From Filosporella fistucella (lineage: Eukaryota > Ascomycota > Leotiomycetes > Helotiales), in contig JAQJZZ010000008.1 of assembly GCA_030077755.1 (NCBI GenBank), forward strand, positions 2,480,001 through 2,544,000: 64,000 bases of DNA. Direction: 5' to 3'. The notes beneath the pieces were generated by a model. It saw only the letters and a program-made list of their open reading frames with translations. It did not search any database and was not told the origin of the DNA. The position numbers and the translations under genes are program-made. Below, piece after piece: positions 12,637 through 25,288 of the stretch; position 1 is the first letter of the stretch, and each line of letters begins with the position of its first letter.

Positions 12637-15600
12637 ACTCAGAATCGAAAGAGTCTTCCCTATCCGAAATCTGATTGGCGATGAGAGGCAGCCTCTAGAG
12701 CCCGGCACAGAGCCCCCGATCCAAGAACGGGAAAATGTATTTCACGATGGTTCTGAAGACCAGCTAGTCATCGATGAGGAGGATCAGAGTGGTTCGCAGG
12801 CCTCTTCAACATCTCACAATCTCGAAGATTCAGAGCCACCATTCCTGCCACCTCCGTACCCCGCCATTCCGCCAGAGGAATCCCTTCGGAAGCTCACTAT
12901 TCACGAAGCGACGACTAAACCTTCGACTCCACGAAATCGCGATATTGGCGGCGAGGGTGACGAAGAAGGGGGCGACGGTGATGGAGATGGAGATGCAGGA
13001 GGGCGTGAACGACAGAGGACGGAGAGAGCCCAGTTTGTGCCTACCGCCGATGGCCCTCCAGGCGTGTTGGCCGGCATTATCTCTCATGGCCACAATCCTA
13101 CCTTCTCCCGATGTGAAGATGAACCAATCCATACTCCAGGCGCTGTTCAACAGTTCGGGGCTTTGCTAGCCTTAAGGTACAATGCGACTGGAGATCTCGA
13201 AGTTCGCATTGTCAGTGAAAACTCCTTCCCTATTCTTGGATACCATCCTGAGCAACTTTTTCGGCTACGGTCGTTTTTGGACGTTTTCGGGGAGGATTCT
13301 CGCGAAGATGCTGTTGCACGGATTCGACATGCGCTCGAAGATGCTGTCAACACTGATAAAGAGGACACTAATTTGGATATATTTGGTGCCACCATCATAA
13401 CTTCAGATGGATCTTCGAAACAATTGTGGTGTGCTGTTCATATCTCGAAAGGCACAAGTGACTTGATAGTCTGCGAGTTCGAAAAGTATTCGGATGTGTT
13501 CAATATTGAAGATCTGTCGCCAAATAAAGCGCTTCCAGAGACTCCTACACAGACAGTCAATATTGAGGTTCATCCAGAAGAGAAGACCAAAAGTACAACA
13601 AGAGAAAGCATGCCTTTGAGAGTATTGGAAATAGCCCGTCGAAAGCAACGTACTGGGGTGTCGTCCATGGATATATTTCATGCAATGACACAAGCTCAGC
13701 AGCAGTTGGGCGCTGCTGGGACTGTGCAACAAGTCCTCGACGTCGTCGTCGGCATTATATCAGAGCTTTCTGGTTTTCATAGAGTAATGTTCTATCGATT
13801 TGACTCTAAAAAGAACGGCTGTGTTGACGCTGAGCTTATCAATCCTCAAGCTAGTAGTGACCTGTTTCGGGGTGAGTTTAAGGGCTGTAGGTACGAATAT
13901 CGAGGTTGAATGCTGACATTATATCAAAGGCCTTCACTTTCCTGCATCAGATATTCCAAAGCAAGCCCGAGAGCTGTACAAAATCAATCGAATCAGGATT
14001 TTGTACGATCGTGATGCAGAGACAGCACGATTAGTGAGTAGTTATGCTCACTGTCGTAAAGTCATTAGCTAATGTGTCAATTAGCTTTGTCGTGAACCTG
14101 CGGACTTTGAAGTGCCTCTTGATTTATCTCACTCGTACCTGCGGGCAATGTCTCCGATCCATCTCAAGTACCTTGGCAATATGGGCGTCCGATCGTCTAT
14201 GTCGATATCTATAGTGATCAATGATGATCTCTGGGGCTTAGTGGCCTGCCACGGTTATGGTGACGTTGGAATTCGAGTGACTCTTCCAATACGTGAGCTA
14301 TGCCGGAATATAGGGGAATGTGCCGCGATCAATATTGAACGTTTGCTTATGTTAAGACGGATTGAGAGTCGAAAGCCACCCAGTTCTGCACCTCCTCCAC
14401 AAAACCCAGCTGGCTTCATCGCTGCATCTTCCGCAGATCTCTTACGAGTATTTGGTGCCGATTTTGGTCTTCTAAGCATCCAAGATGAAGCCCGGGCAAT
14501 TGGTAAGCTTGATCCCTACCGTGAAGCTTTGGCAATCCTCGCACATCTTCAACGACGACGATATACATCCGTGAAAGAATCACAAAATATCAACGCAGAT
14601 TTTCCTGGTATCAACTATCCACCTGGTATCAATGTGCTTGCTGGCCTTATAATCATCCCCTTAAGCATGGGCGGTAAGGACTTCATGGTTTTCTTCCGGA
14701 AAGGCCAATTGCGAGAGATTCGATGGGCAGGAAATCCATATGAGAAAATCGCACGAGCAGGTAGTGAGTACCTTGAGCCCCGAACAAGTTTTACAAGATG
14801 GACAGAGACTGTCTTTGGCATGAGCACGGAATGGACTGTAGATCAATTAGAAACAGCATCGGTTTTAAGCCTACTCTATGGTCGATTCATCGAGATTTGG
14901 AGACAAAAGGAGGCGGCTGGAAACAACAATCGAATGACTCGACTTCTCATCCGGAATTCATCCCACGAAGTCCGAACCCCTCTAAACGCCATTGTCAACT
15001 ACCTTGAACTGGCTCTAGAAAATTCGATCGATGACTCTACCAGAGACTTATTGACTAAAGCACACAAAGCTTCGAGGTCTCTGATCTACGTTATCGATGA
15101 CCTGCTGAATCTGACCAAAGCGAAGGAGGGTCCTCTCAGCTCGATCGATGAATCCTTTAACCTTGGTGCTACGGTTTCTGAGGTCATCACCCAGTTCCGA
15201 AAGGAAGCCATGCGGAAGAATTTGGATTTGACGGTTTCAACACACCAGGGCCTCCCCGAAATGGTCAAGGGCGATGCATCCCGCCTTCGGCAAGTTCTCT
15301 CCAATGTTACCAGCAATGCCTTTCAACACTCCGTTGAGGGTGGAATTAAAGTCGATATCAGTACAGTCTCGACTCAAGGCAGTAGTTCTGTTATCGCAAT
15401 CACTGTGCAGGATGCTGGGATTGGAATGTCTGAAAACCAATTGGATGTGTGTTAAATTTAGTTGAGTTCAGACTATAGTGCTGAAACTAACTTTCACTTA
15501 CAGAGTCTATTCCAGGAGTTCGAACAAGTCATTGACGAGGACAGCATGGCGCAGGATGATCCTTCGGCAATTAACTCACTTAGTAAATCCGCTTCATCTC

Positions 15601-16567
15601 TTGGTGTTGGTCTAGCTGTCGTTGCTAGATACGTCCGAAATATGAGAGGGCAGATACGAGTGAGAAGTGAATTAGGGAGGGGTACTATTTTTGGAATTGA
15701 GATACCGTTTGAGCATGCGCCCACTACTCCTTATGATCCTCTGATGCGATCGTCATCCTTCTTATCGCAGGGACCATACGCCCGTCTGCCGTTGTCGGAT
15801 GTCATGGCTTCTTCCCCTGGATCAGGGACGATACGCCCCGAATCTGAAATGTTAGAATTCATGTCAGATTCTGGCATTTCTCAAACTCCTGACTCCCCGC
15901 TGGAAATCGCACCGAGTGGCAAACACAGCAGGACTGAAAGTACTGGGGAACCTATGGACACGACCTATCCATTTCCCAATACCAAAATTGGGGGGTTGTT
16001 GACCAATAGAGAGACACTTACTATCCTCATTGCAGAAGATAATCCAATCAATAGCCGACTGCTTACCCGACGACTCCAAAAGTTAGGACATGAAGTGGAA
16101 CAAGCAAATGATGGGCAGGAATGTCACGATTACTTCACAAGAAATCCAGACAAGGTAGACGCCATTCTGATGGATCTACAAGTACGTGTCCTCTCCGATG
16201 GCAGATTCACTTCCCTAATACCAAGATAGATGCCTCTAGTTGATGGAGTAATGTCCACAGAAATGATTCGTAAGTTCGAGAAAGATATGAAAACAAAAAA
16301 TGAGCGGAGAAGAGTACCGATCATTGCTGTCTCCGCATCCCTATCAGAGGCACACAGATTCGATTACATACAGAGCGGGTATGTATATTCTTGGAATTTA
16401 TAGGCAAAGTGCTCACTGCCGAACCTAGATTTGATGCCTGGATCTTGAAACCAATTGACTTCAAGCGGCTCGATTATCTTCTATGTGGTATCAAGTCGAG
16501 GGACATGAGAAAGGATGCCACATATACACCTGGATGCTGGGAGAAAGGCGGCTGGTTTATGCCATGA
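12590..16567 (+). CDS. Fungal phytochrome, hybrid histidine kinase (FphA-type)
   Basis: Red/far-red photoreceptor that autophosphorylates and feeds a His-Asp relay. Six exons: 12590-13871, 13930-14033, 14085-15446, 15504-16181, 16230-16378 and 16429-16567, giving 1237 residues. A disordered acidic N-terminus precedes the PAS domain, where Cys175 in SRCEDEPIHTPG is the expected bilin attachment residue. GAF is marked by HFPASDIPKQAREL, split across exons 1-2. A PHY domain follows with a tongue-like region near PRTSFTRWTE. HisKA has His756 in SSHEVRTPLNA. The ATPase has NVTSNAFQHS, DAGIGM and GVGLA. The receiver has AEDNPINSRLL, phospho-acceptor Asp1140 in LMDLQ, and the conserved Lys in ILKPIDF. 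All residues needed for photochemistry and relay are present. Family certain; output pathway inferred. Confidence 0.95.
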
Positions 16568-17545
16568 TTCAGATGATAGAAGAGCAAGCACTAAGCTACT
16601 GCAACAATCTGGTCTTGACTTCTACAAACCTTCACCCAAGATTAATCAGAGAGATTAATCTGTGGCTAGCATCGCCACTTATTTCACGCCATTACAATTG
16701 GACATACACATCTCTGTCCATTTTGGCGTAAAGGAATTCCATGAAGATGAGGGATGAGGGATGCCAAGAGGCATGTTTGTCCCGACTGTATCTCGGTGGT
16801 TGAGGTAGCGGAGAGTCGCCGCTAGAAGTGGGCGTGCGAATGTACGGTTCCTTTCAAAAGGCATACGACACGATTGGGAATCTATTAACACACATTATTT
16901 CCCCCGAATGTGGAAGTATTCACGTCCGAAATATATAAATATTGGATCATATTTGGCACCTTTCCAAAAATTGCAGTGTGGGTGAAGAGTTAGTCTAATG
17001 TGAGAAATCTCGAGCATCTCGGGTTGAAATGCCACGAGGATGGGACAATTGAGTCAAACATGCCTCTATCAGGTAGGGATCAACGGGCGTCAAATAATCT
17101 TTCACTTGTTGGACAGTATAAGACCGGGTACAAAGTTTAAGTTTTTTTTTTACTCGTGATTGTGTCGAATTTTTGTAGAGCCGACTGAAGATTTTGTGGC
17201 AGATTTCGAGTCATTTGCATTTGGCGAAATGTGAGGTAACGTTTCACTGTCGCGGGGAAGAGATCATCCTTTTGTAGCCACGAGTGACATGGAGCTTTCG
17301 GAGACTGCGAGATGACTTCACAGCGTGCCAAGGTCATTCATTCACTGCTGGGGCGGGGTAGTGAGAGGTAGGTAGTCTATTGCTAACGAGTAACAGGGTT
17401 TTTAGGCGGGGGAGGGGTAGCTGTGGTACCTGATTCCTGATCAGCCATTACCTTAATTATGTCTCGTTCCCCTGATAATGGCGCAGCTGCGAAGCTTCAT
17501 TTGACCGTGTGGGGCAGGAAATTGTGTTGAGATAGCATAGTGAAG
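16568..17545. other. Intergenic, no gene seen
   Basis: About 1 kb between the phytochrome stop and the GH125 start. It includes a T-run near 17140-17152. No coding or RNA signal was recognised. Confidence 0.5.
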
Positions 17546-19345
17546 ATGCGTGGACTTTATTTTGTGTCTGCGACAGCGACCTCGCTGGTCGGCACTGTGG
17601 TCAGGGCAGAATGTCCTGATTACTCGATATATTCGCAGCAAAAGCACCCACCTTTCAGTCAAGGCCGGTACAATCTTTCATATATGAGACCAGAGCCAGC
17701 ATGTCGGACATTCAATTCCTCGATCGTGGAGGACACAATTACGAGCATGAAAAGCGTCATTAAAGACCCGGATCTTTACCGGCTGTTCCTGAATTCGTTT
17801 CCCAACTCGCTCGACACGGCTGTCCGATGGAAGGGTTTCGCAGCTAATAATTCTGCTGAAGAGTTGACATTCTTGATTACTGGGGATATCAATGCGATGT
17901 GGCTTCGTGATTCGGCGAACCAGATGCAAAGCTATCTCACACTTCTCAATGCGAGCTCCTCGTATGATTCTCTAGCCTCTCTATATAGAGGTGTAATCAA
18001 CCTCCAAGCCCGATACATCCTCTCAGCACCTTTCTGCAACTCCTTCCAACCACCTGTCGAATCTGGACTGGCACCTACACAAAACCAGCAGACTCCAGAT
18101 AATTTTACGCCTCCTGCGCCAAACAGCACCGTGTTTGAATGTAAATACGAACTCGACTCGCTCGCTGCTTTCCTCGAGATATCAACCAATTACTACGAAG
18201 CGACAGGCGATATCGATTTCTTCCGAAAGTTTCAATGGGTTGCTGCTATCAATACGATTATTGATGTTACGGAATCTTTGCTTGTAGGCACATATAGCAT
18301 TAATGGAAGTGTGAATACAGTGCCATATACCTGGATGAGGGAGACGACCAGCGCGACGGAGACTTTGGATAATTCTGGGAGGGGAAACCCCGTGCAAGAC
18401 GGGACGGGATTGATCAGGTCTGCGTTTAGACCTAGTGATGATTCGTATGTTCTTTACTTTCCATCTTTTCGTCTTTTTTTTTTAGGTATTGGGACTTACA
18501 CCTCTGGTAGAACTATCTATCAGCTATTCATTCCAGCCAACATGATGTTCGCTCGCTACCTTGATTCTGCCTCTGATATCATGGCGAAGATAGGTAACCA
18601 ACGTAATCTAGCGAATCATATGCATAATTTCTCTGGGAGAATCAGGGAAGCTATCACGAAGTATGGGATTGTTAACGATCCGAAATATGGACAGGTGTAT
18701 GCTTTTGAGGTTGATGGGTTTGGCTCTGGTACGTTCTCTTTCATTTTCATACATTCTCTTGCACCTCCAAATCTTGTGAGATTTGGAGGGCAATAGATTC
18801 TATGCCAAATGATTCTAATTCCAAACAGCCAATCGAATGGATGACGCCAATATCCCGAGTTTACTCAGTGCGCCGTTTATTGGGTATCTGAATGTTAGTG
18901 ATCCTATCTATCAGAATACAAGAAAATTCGTCTTGAGCAGAGATAATCCATATTTCATGCGTGGTCCGATCATAAACGCGTATGTGCCTCGTTCTTCTAC
19001 CCTCCGCGTAACTGTCTATTTCCTTTCCATCCCCAAACTCAGCCCGCATTCCTAACTCTCCCTCCCAGCGTCGGCGGGCCTCACGCAGGCTTCGGACAAG
19101 CGTGGCCCATGGCTTCCATAATACGTATCTTTACCACCTCCTCAGACGCCGAGATCAAGAGCACGTTGAAAGAGGTGGTAAGCAGTACCGCTGGTCTGGG
19201 ACTCATTCATGAGAGTATCAATTCTTTTGATGAGAATCAGTGGACGAGACAGTGGTTTAGTTGGGCCAATGGGCTGTTTGGACAATGTTTAATTGATTTG
19301 AAGGATAGGGGGAAGACGGGGGTGTTGGGTGCGAGTTATCAATAA
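17546..19345 (+). CDS. Secreted GH125 exo-alpha-1,6-mannosidase
   Basis: Removes alpha-1,6-linked mannose from mannan or N-glycan-type substrates. Exons 17546-18444, 18511-18728, 18829-18979 and 19069-19345 give 514 residues. The ATG at 17546 ([13 protein letters not shown]) opens a signal peptide ending near VVRA-ECPDY. Family markers are [15 protein letters not shown] (about residues 111-125), [26 protein letters not shown] just after intron 1, and [16 protein letters not shown] spanning intron 3. The introns are 66, 100 and 89 nt, longer than most here. Intron 1 was placed to join DDS to TIYQLF, the usual family sequence; unspliced, the frame stays open and would insert unrelated residues. 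Numerous N-x-S/T sites fit secretion. Fungal relatives are sometimes annotated as Mug157-like. Confidence 0.92.
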
Positions 19346-21599
19346 AGTTGGGGCGGAACAGAAAGTTGTTTAGGATGGGTGAAGGCATGGGGTACCACAA
19401 TCATAAGGAGGGTAATAGCGATGTGAAATGTTTTGAGGGTGGAATTAACGCTCGAGGGATAAGTTTGACTTGAAGGGTGGAATATAATGTCGATAAGTGA
19501 GTAATGCTGGACTTCTTTCTGTTTCTCGATAGCTTTGTCTCCAAGAAGATGCCTGGGCGTTTAAGCCACCGGCTCTGGCAAAACGAATCTTGACAACTAT
19601 TATGAAAAGATGCAGTATATGGGAGATTATCTCAAAGCCTGTATATTTCTTCAATTCCCGAGAGACTAGCCTGTCAGCCTGGCAAGATTTTATGAACTCG
19701 CAAATAAGGTAGGCAAACTTTACTCTGAAAACGTCCAAATAAAAGAAAGGCTGTGACAGAGACAAAGCTTAAATGAGACCAAATACGATCATAGGGAGAG
19801 GAAATATTGACCTTCGGGAGTTGTGTTTGCTACGTTATGAGTAGGGACTCGGGATTTGAGTTCGGCGTTTGAATTCCATATTTATCAAACTCAAAATAGA
19901 CTTTCGCAGGGTAAGAATTGAGTTTTTTCTAGGAATATGGTTGTAGTGTTTTGTTGCTTAATCATCGAGATAAGCTTTTATCTCTGTAGAATGATTGGAC
20001 TATATTGGTCTTTTCCACATTCAATACTGAAAGTGTGATATTTTCTCCCCATAAAGTAGATTGTAAAATGATGAGCCATACTTTATTCAGTCAAATATTC
20101 ATATTGGCTAACGTAAACAGGTGTATGCCACCATGGATATCAAAATTGTGTCTTCAAAAGAAATATGCGAGATGGAATAATTGTTTCCAATACTTGTGTG
20201 CAATTGATGATGAGCCGTACATCCATTTCATCCGTTCTTACTCGCTGACATATATATTTGTCGTAAAAAACAACCTATCAGGAACAAATCCGCTTACTCG
20301 TATTCCTAATCAAGCCCGTCTCACCTGACTCAAATCTCATTATCTGGGCAATTCCCACCTCCTCATCTAATTCCTCAGCCCACAGTGACATCACCATTCA
20401 CCATTCTTAATTCACAACATCTGCATCTCTATCCGTTTACCCAGATGCCAAGCCCCTATTGTCCCCCCAAGGCTCTCCACTCGGTCAGACGAGGACCCTG
20501 TTTTCACGTTGGCGAAACGATGTGTTGCCCACATCAAGATTAGATTTCGCCCACAGATGGATCTTCCCCGATTAGCCGGGGATCTTGCAGCGGAGTTAAC
20601 CTACGCTTCGTCCCTCCTTCGTCAAAAGTGGCTATTTGGGAAGCTTGGCACGCCTTGGGGCTCAAATGTCAAGACGGGAGACGGCAAAGTCGGACCAGAT
20701 TATTGGGAGGACACGTTTGTGTGCAGAGGCTATCAGGTAACACAGGAATAGAGTCTGCGTTTTGGTTTGTGAAGGTTATTGCACGGACACTTTTGCGTTT
20801 AACACTGCTGCGTAGCAATTCGATACGGCGGAGTACGAGTGTAAATGATATGTAATGTATAACAGCGGTCAACCAGCCTTGCAAGGCGATAATTCCCCGA
20901 TTTCTGCTCTAGAAAGACAGTAGAAAAACTAGAAACCCATGCCAATTCTGCCTAGAGACGCAGATTATGCACTGCTCAGCAGAGCAAGGAGGCAAATTTG
21001 TAGACAAGTATCTTGGTGCTTGGAGTCAATCTTGGTCTTCCAATTGTCGTGCTCGCCTCACCATACTGGCTAAAGCCACAACAATTGGATGTCTCCTTTT
21101 AGATAGCACCCGGCCGTGATACCCGTCCTCGGTGGAGAATTCCCTACTCAGGAAGCACACTTCCGGCCCTTTTTGAGACCCATCTGGGTTTAGTCGGCAA
21201 TAAGGCGGGTGAGAGAGACGCCACATAGCGATTAGGAGTGACAAAGAGTGACAATTAAGAGCAAAAGAGGAAAATATCCGTAGACTCGTAGACCCAGCGG
21301 AGTCCACTAAGTCTCAAGTCCACATGCTCACGGCAAAGCAGGCCACTGAGTGCAGTTTCACTTGCGACACCGAAAGACACTTGCTATCATGTGGCTGATT
21401 TAGTTATAGTTGACTAAGTTTAGTGGGCGTGGCCCCCCCGCAACGAGACCGCAAAATCCCCACAAGCTTGAGCTGCTCGGGACCGGAGTGCACTGACTGA
21501 CTATGCCCAGGCTGCCCAAGCCAAACCGAATATTAACTGTGAACTCTCGTAGTTAACGGCGCGTTCCCGTTCCACCACAATGGTTCGTGCTGGATCACC
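19346..21599. other. Intergenic, no supported gene
   Basis: About 2.25 kb. An 80-codon frame at 20509-20751 has no recognisable domain. The right part is the likely promoter of the zinc-finger regulator and holds a GC-rich inverted repeat and an upstream ORF. Confidence 0.5.
20566..20581. promoter_or_regulatory. Inverted repeat CCCCG-N6-CGGGG
   Basis: A perfect 5-bp inverted repeat with a 6-nt spacer, resembling the paired CCG/CGG half-sites bound by Zn2Cys6 dimers. It lies 1 kb upstream of a gene encoding a Zn2Cys6 protein, so autoregulation is possible but unproven. Confidence 0.3.
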
Positions 21600-21603
21600 A
21601 TGA
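21580..21603 (+). promoter_or_regulatory. Seven-codon upstream ORF touching the regulator start
   Basis: The frame MVRAGSP ends at TGA 21601-21603, which overlaps the tandem ATGATG start of the regulator. This spacing suits termination-reinitiation coupling if the leader is transcribed. Confidence 0.4.
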
Positions 21604-23950
21604 TGGAGGCTCAAAGCCTATCTACTTGCAATCAATGTGGGAAGAAATTCCAGCGCAAAGCACACTTGTTGAGACATCAACAGCAGCGTGAGTATATATT
21701 CCGGAGCACATCTTACAATTATGGTGTCTTGTGCCTAAATTGTCGTTGCTAATATCGCATCATAGATTCCGGAGATAGGCCGTACAGCTGTAAATTTTGC
21801 TCGAAAACTTTCAAACGCAGGTGAGTATTCCGGTCACGACGACAGCGCAGCTTCTAATCGCATCTGTATAGTGATGTTCTCAGAGACCACTTCAGTCGAT
21901 GCGAGCGCCGAGGCTCGTCTGCTATTCCCAGCTCGTTGGAGAGGGGCAGGAAGAGGCATGCATGCGACGAGTGTTCCAGGTTGAAGGTCAAATGCGACAA
22001 CAACGTGCCCTGTCGGAAATGTGTAGAGTTTGGGAGGAAGTGTGTCAAAACTCGGCCAGCAAGTGAGTGAGAAGCAATAAGAATGCCTGGATGCGACTGA
22101 CATTTGCCACAGCGACGGCGACGAGTGCCTCGAGTCCAGAGGAAACACCAAGCTCTTCCACTCCCGATACTGGTTCTGATAGGAACTCAATCGGGTTTTT
22201 ACTGAATTGTCCGAGTGAAAGCGATTTCATTCAAGAGTTTCCAAAATCGACAACGTTAAGCCCAATTAATAGAGCAGGTGTAATGACCAATTCAATGGTC
22301 CCAGGAAGGCAATATGATTCCATGAACCACCTAGCTGGTGCTGCCTCTGTTTACCAAGAATACGGACATTTGATTCAAGAAAACAACCTCGATGTATTTC
22401 TCAGCCATCTGGAATTCCAAACTTTTGAACAGGCGACCGGAAATTGGCAGATGCCTGGAGAAAATATGATGTTATGGTCTGGACCCGATGCGCTCTTCAT
22501 CGATCGATCGGTACTGGAGCAACGAGCATCTGATATCCGGGCGAAGTTGAAATATAGTGCTATCGCTCAGAATCCTCCTCATCAACCCCGGAAGGAAGTT
22601 GAGGAGGCAATTGAGACAATCACGGGAGACAAAATTGCCGAGTATATAAAGTTGTATTTCAGGCACTGGCACAAACATGCTCCAATGGTGCATGAAGCAA
22701 CATTCAATCCATGCGAAGCTGCTCTGCCATTAGTTTTGGCTCTGATGAGTCTTGGCGGGATGGTAAGCAGACCCCTGAACAAGGGAGGACGGGCTAATAT
22801 AATTTAGTACTCGAAAGATACTGAAGATGTCGTCAAGCTCAACTCGCTTCTGGATATAATAGAGTGGTACATATATTCCATCCCAGGATTGAACGATGAA
22901 TACGAATTACCTGGTCGGAAATACATTATACGGGGAGAAAATTCATCGCCAGAATGGCAGCAGTATCAATTGGAGGAGCTGCAAGGGGCGTATCTCATGA
23001 TAGTTCTACAATACTGGACCGGCAATCCTACAGCGAGGACGAGAGTCCGACAGCAGAGATTTCCGAGAGTTGTAGGGGTAAGTTTGTCACTGAAAATACA
23101 AGTACATAGCTAACTTCAACAGATATTTCATCATCTCGAAGTCCTGACCATGCAACATTCTCCATTGGATAACATCACAGACCAGCTATCATTCCGATCA
23201 TGGATCAGAAAAGAATCATATATCCGGTTCGTTCCACCCTATCCCATCCTTACAGAATCCCGAGCTAACCCTCACAGAACCGCCACCCTAGCAATAATGC
23301 TCGACCACGCCTTCGGCATCTTCAACAACGTCCCTCCAGTCTTCCAGTGGGCCGAATTCGACCTCACTTTCCCTTCCTCCGATGAATTCTTCACAACCGC
23401 GAACTACAACGAGATGCTCGCCAAGAATCGAGCGCCCAAATTAAGTATGAAAATAAAAGATGCGTTTCTGATTCTCTTTGCTTTACCTGAGAACGCGGAG
23501 CGAGAGCTACAGGTTTTAAGAAATGGAACCTTAACGGCGCTGGATATGCAGATGTTAATACATTGTTCGTACCCCACCCAGAACTCCGACCCGCCCCCTT
23601 CCCCAATAAATATACTTTTTACTCAACTAACACCCATCCCAGTCCTCTACACCCACGTCTGGACATCCACCTTCTGCAACCCCCTCGTCTCTCTCCCCAG
23701 CACCTCCATCCCCACCCTCCTCCTCCCCTTCAAAACCGCCATGAACAACTGGCGCTCCATCTGGGACGATATAAAAGCCTCAGCCGTAGAAACAGAGTGG
23801 AACAAATTAGGATTTCAGAGGACAGCGGAAACGTATTTCGATGCGGTGAATAGTATTATCGCAGTCTTTGAAAAGAGGGAGGGAAGGTTTCCGCCAATTC
23901 CGAGTGATTGTGAGAAGGGGAGTCATTTGAAGAGGTTGTTGAGTTTTTGA
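21600..23950 (+). CDS. Transcription factor with C2H2 fingers plus Zn2Cys6 cluster
   Basis: Nuclear regulator with two kinds of zinc motif. Eight exons: 21600-21687, 21766-21820, 21872-22062, 22113-22762, 22808-23077, 23123-23226, 23278-23564 and 23643-23950, giving 650 residues. A C2H2 finger (CNQCGKKF...HLLRH) sits at about residues 10-30. A second C2HC-like finger (CKFCSKTF...HFSRC) is split by intron 2. The binuclear cluster CDECSRLKVKC-N5-CRKCVEFGRKC has spacing CX2CX6CX5CX2CX6C at about residues 81-110. The rest fits a fungal-specific regulatory domain, with FGIFNNVPPVFQW as a conserved block. Introns 6 and 7 (51 and 78 nt, donor GTTCGT) are stop-free and in frame, so retention would add 17 or 26 residues. 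The target genes are unknown. Confidence 0.88.
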
Positions 23951-25288
23951 GATGGGATATGATGACCTCCGAAGACATGGTTGGGAGATGGAGAATGCAT
24001 GCGAATTTTTTTGTTCTAGGGTTGGGCCATATATACGAGGCGTCTTGCATGGAATGGATTGGGTCGGGTGGGGAGTTTTATATCAAGACTTTTTTTGGGT
24101 CGAGGGTAAAAGATATGACCTAGAATGGATATTAATGTCCGAATGGTATATGAAAACAACTATTCCAGCGCGCTGTGCTCGCGAGCTTTGCTATTGTGAT
24201 GTTTTCTTAGTCGGTTCGGGGTTGGTTGCACACGGTATCGAGTTATACGTGTTGTAAGTGACACACAATGTTTGCTGAGGACCTAGGCAAGACACCAAGC
24301 AATAGAACAGTGTAACTAAGACGTCTCCAGGGTGAGAGAATTATTAAAGAGTATAGAAATGCATGATAAAGGGGGATCTGGGCTTGGCAAGAGTGAGATA
24401 AAACCAGCACTGTCAAATTGTCCTATAATATCTAGACAAACTTCATAAGTAGTGGCCTAAGGAGACACAAGACCAAGCATCTCTTCTAGTGTAAATTATC
24501 ACAGTAATATTCAATTTCTTTCAAAGACAGAATTTCTAGTACCTAAAGCAGTCTACACAATCCGAGGGTGAAAGAATATCAAATGATATCAGGACAATGA
24601 CCGGTGCCTCTCTAAAATCAGCATCAAAGTACCATAGGTTCCCCGAAAGGTGGATTAATAAAGAGTCCTCTTTGAAGGGTAGGCACTACCAGGGAAATAA
24701 CGACTGTGTGCATTTTGATAGCTATGATACTCTACTGATAAAATGCCTGCGAGTAGGGAAATTGACATAATGAGAGGCTACTTATTGATAGGTGAATATG
24801 ATAAGGTAGAAGCAAACTCCTCCTTCACGTGAGTAGGTATACTTGCTGTATAGTAACAAGCTTTTGAGGTTTTGTTTAATTGACTAGACAACACCCAGAG
24901 TTTCCTGCTTATCCTTTCTCTTATATTCTAGACGAAAGATTGTCGTAGTATTATTTGAAACGAGTCGTTTTTGAGGATAGGATTGAGATTCGAAGACTAC
25001 CAGGCGATGGAGAATTGTCGGTAATTGAAATTCTCTTTCCAAATTATTGATTTACCCTATTTCCACATGTCTTTGTTGATTTGGATGGCCCTAGTATTGG
25101 GAGAGAATCAAAGAGTCCAAGAATTCCCCTCAACCGCTCTTATACATTGGCTCAGGTAAAAAGTCCTCAATATGGTGAAAAGTCTCATTCTTCAATTCTC
25201 CCAATTCCACCGCATGCCGTGCTTTTTCTGTATGGCTGGGAGTAAGAGATAATTGTGTCTGTCGCCTCATCGCCTATGGTCGTTCATG
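23951..25288. other. Intergenic, nothing recognised
   Basis: About 1.3 kb between two convergent genes, AT-rich, with only short frames. It should contain both 3' UTRs. Confidence 0.5.

Noticed and set aside
20509..20751. 80-codon frame in the 19-21 kb gap
   Set aside because: No homology-like pattern by eye; it starts inside promoter-like sequence with no splice support.
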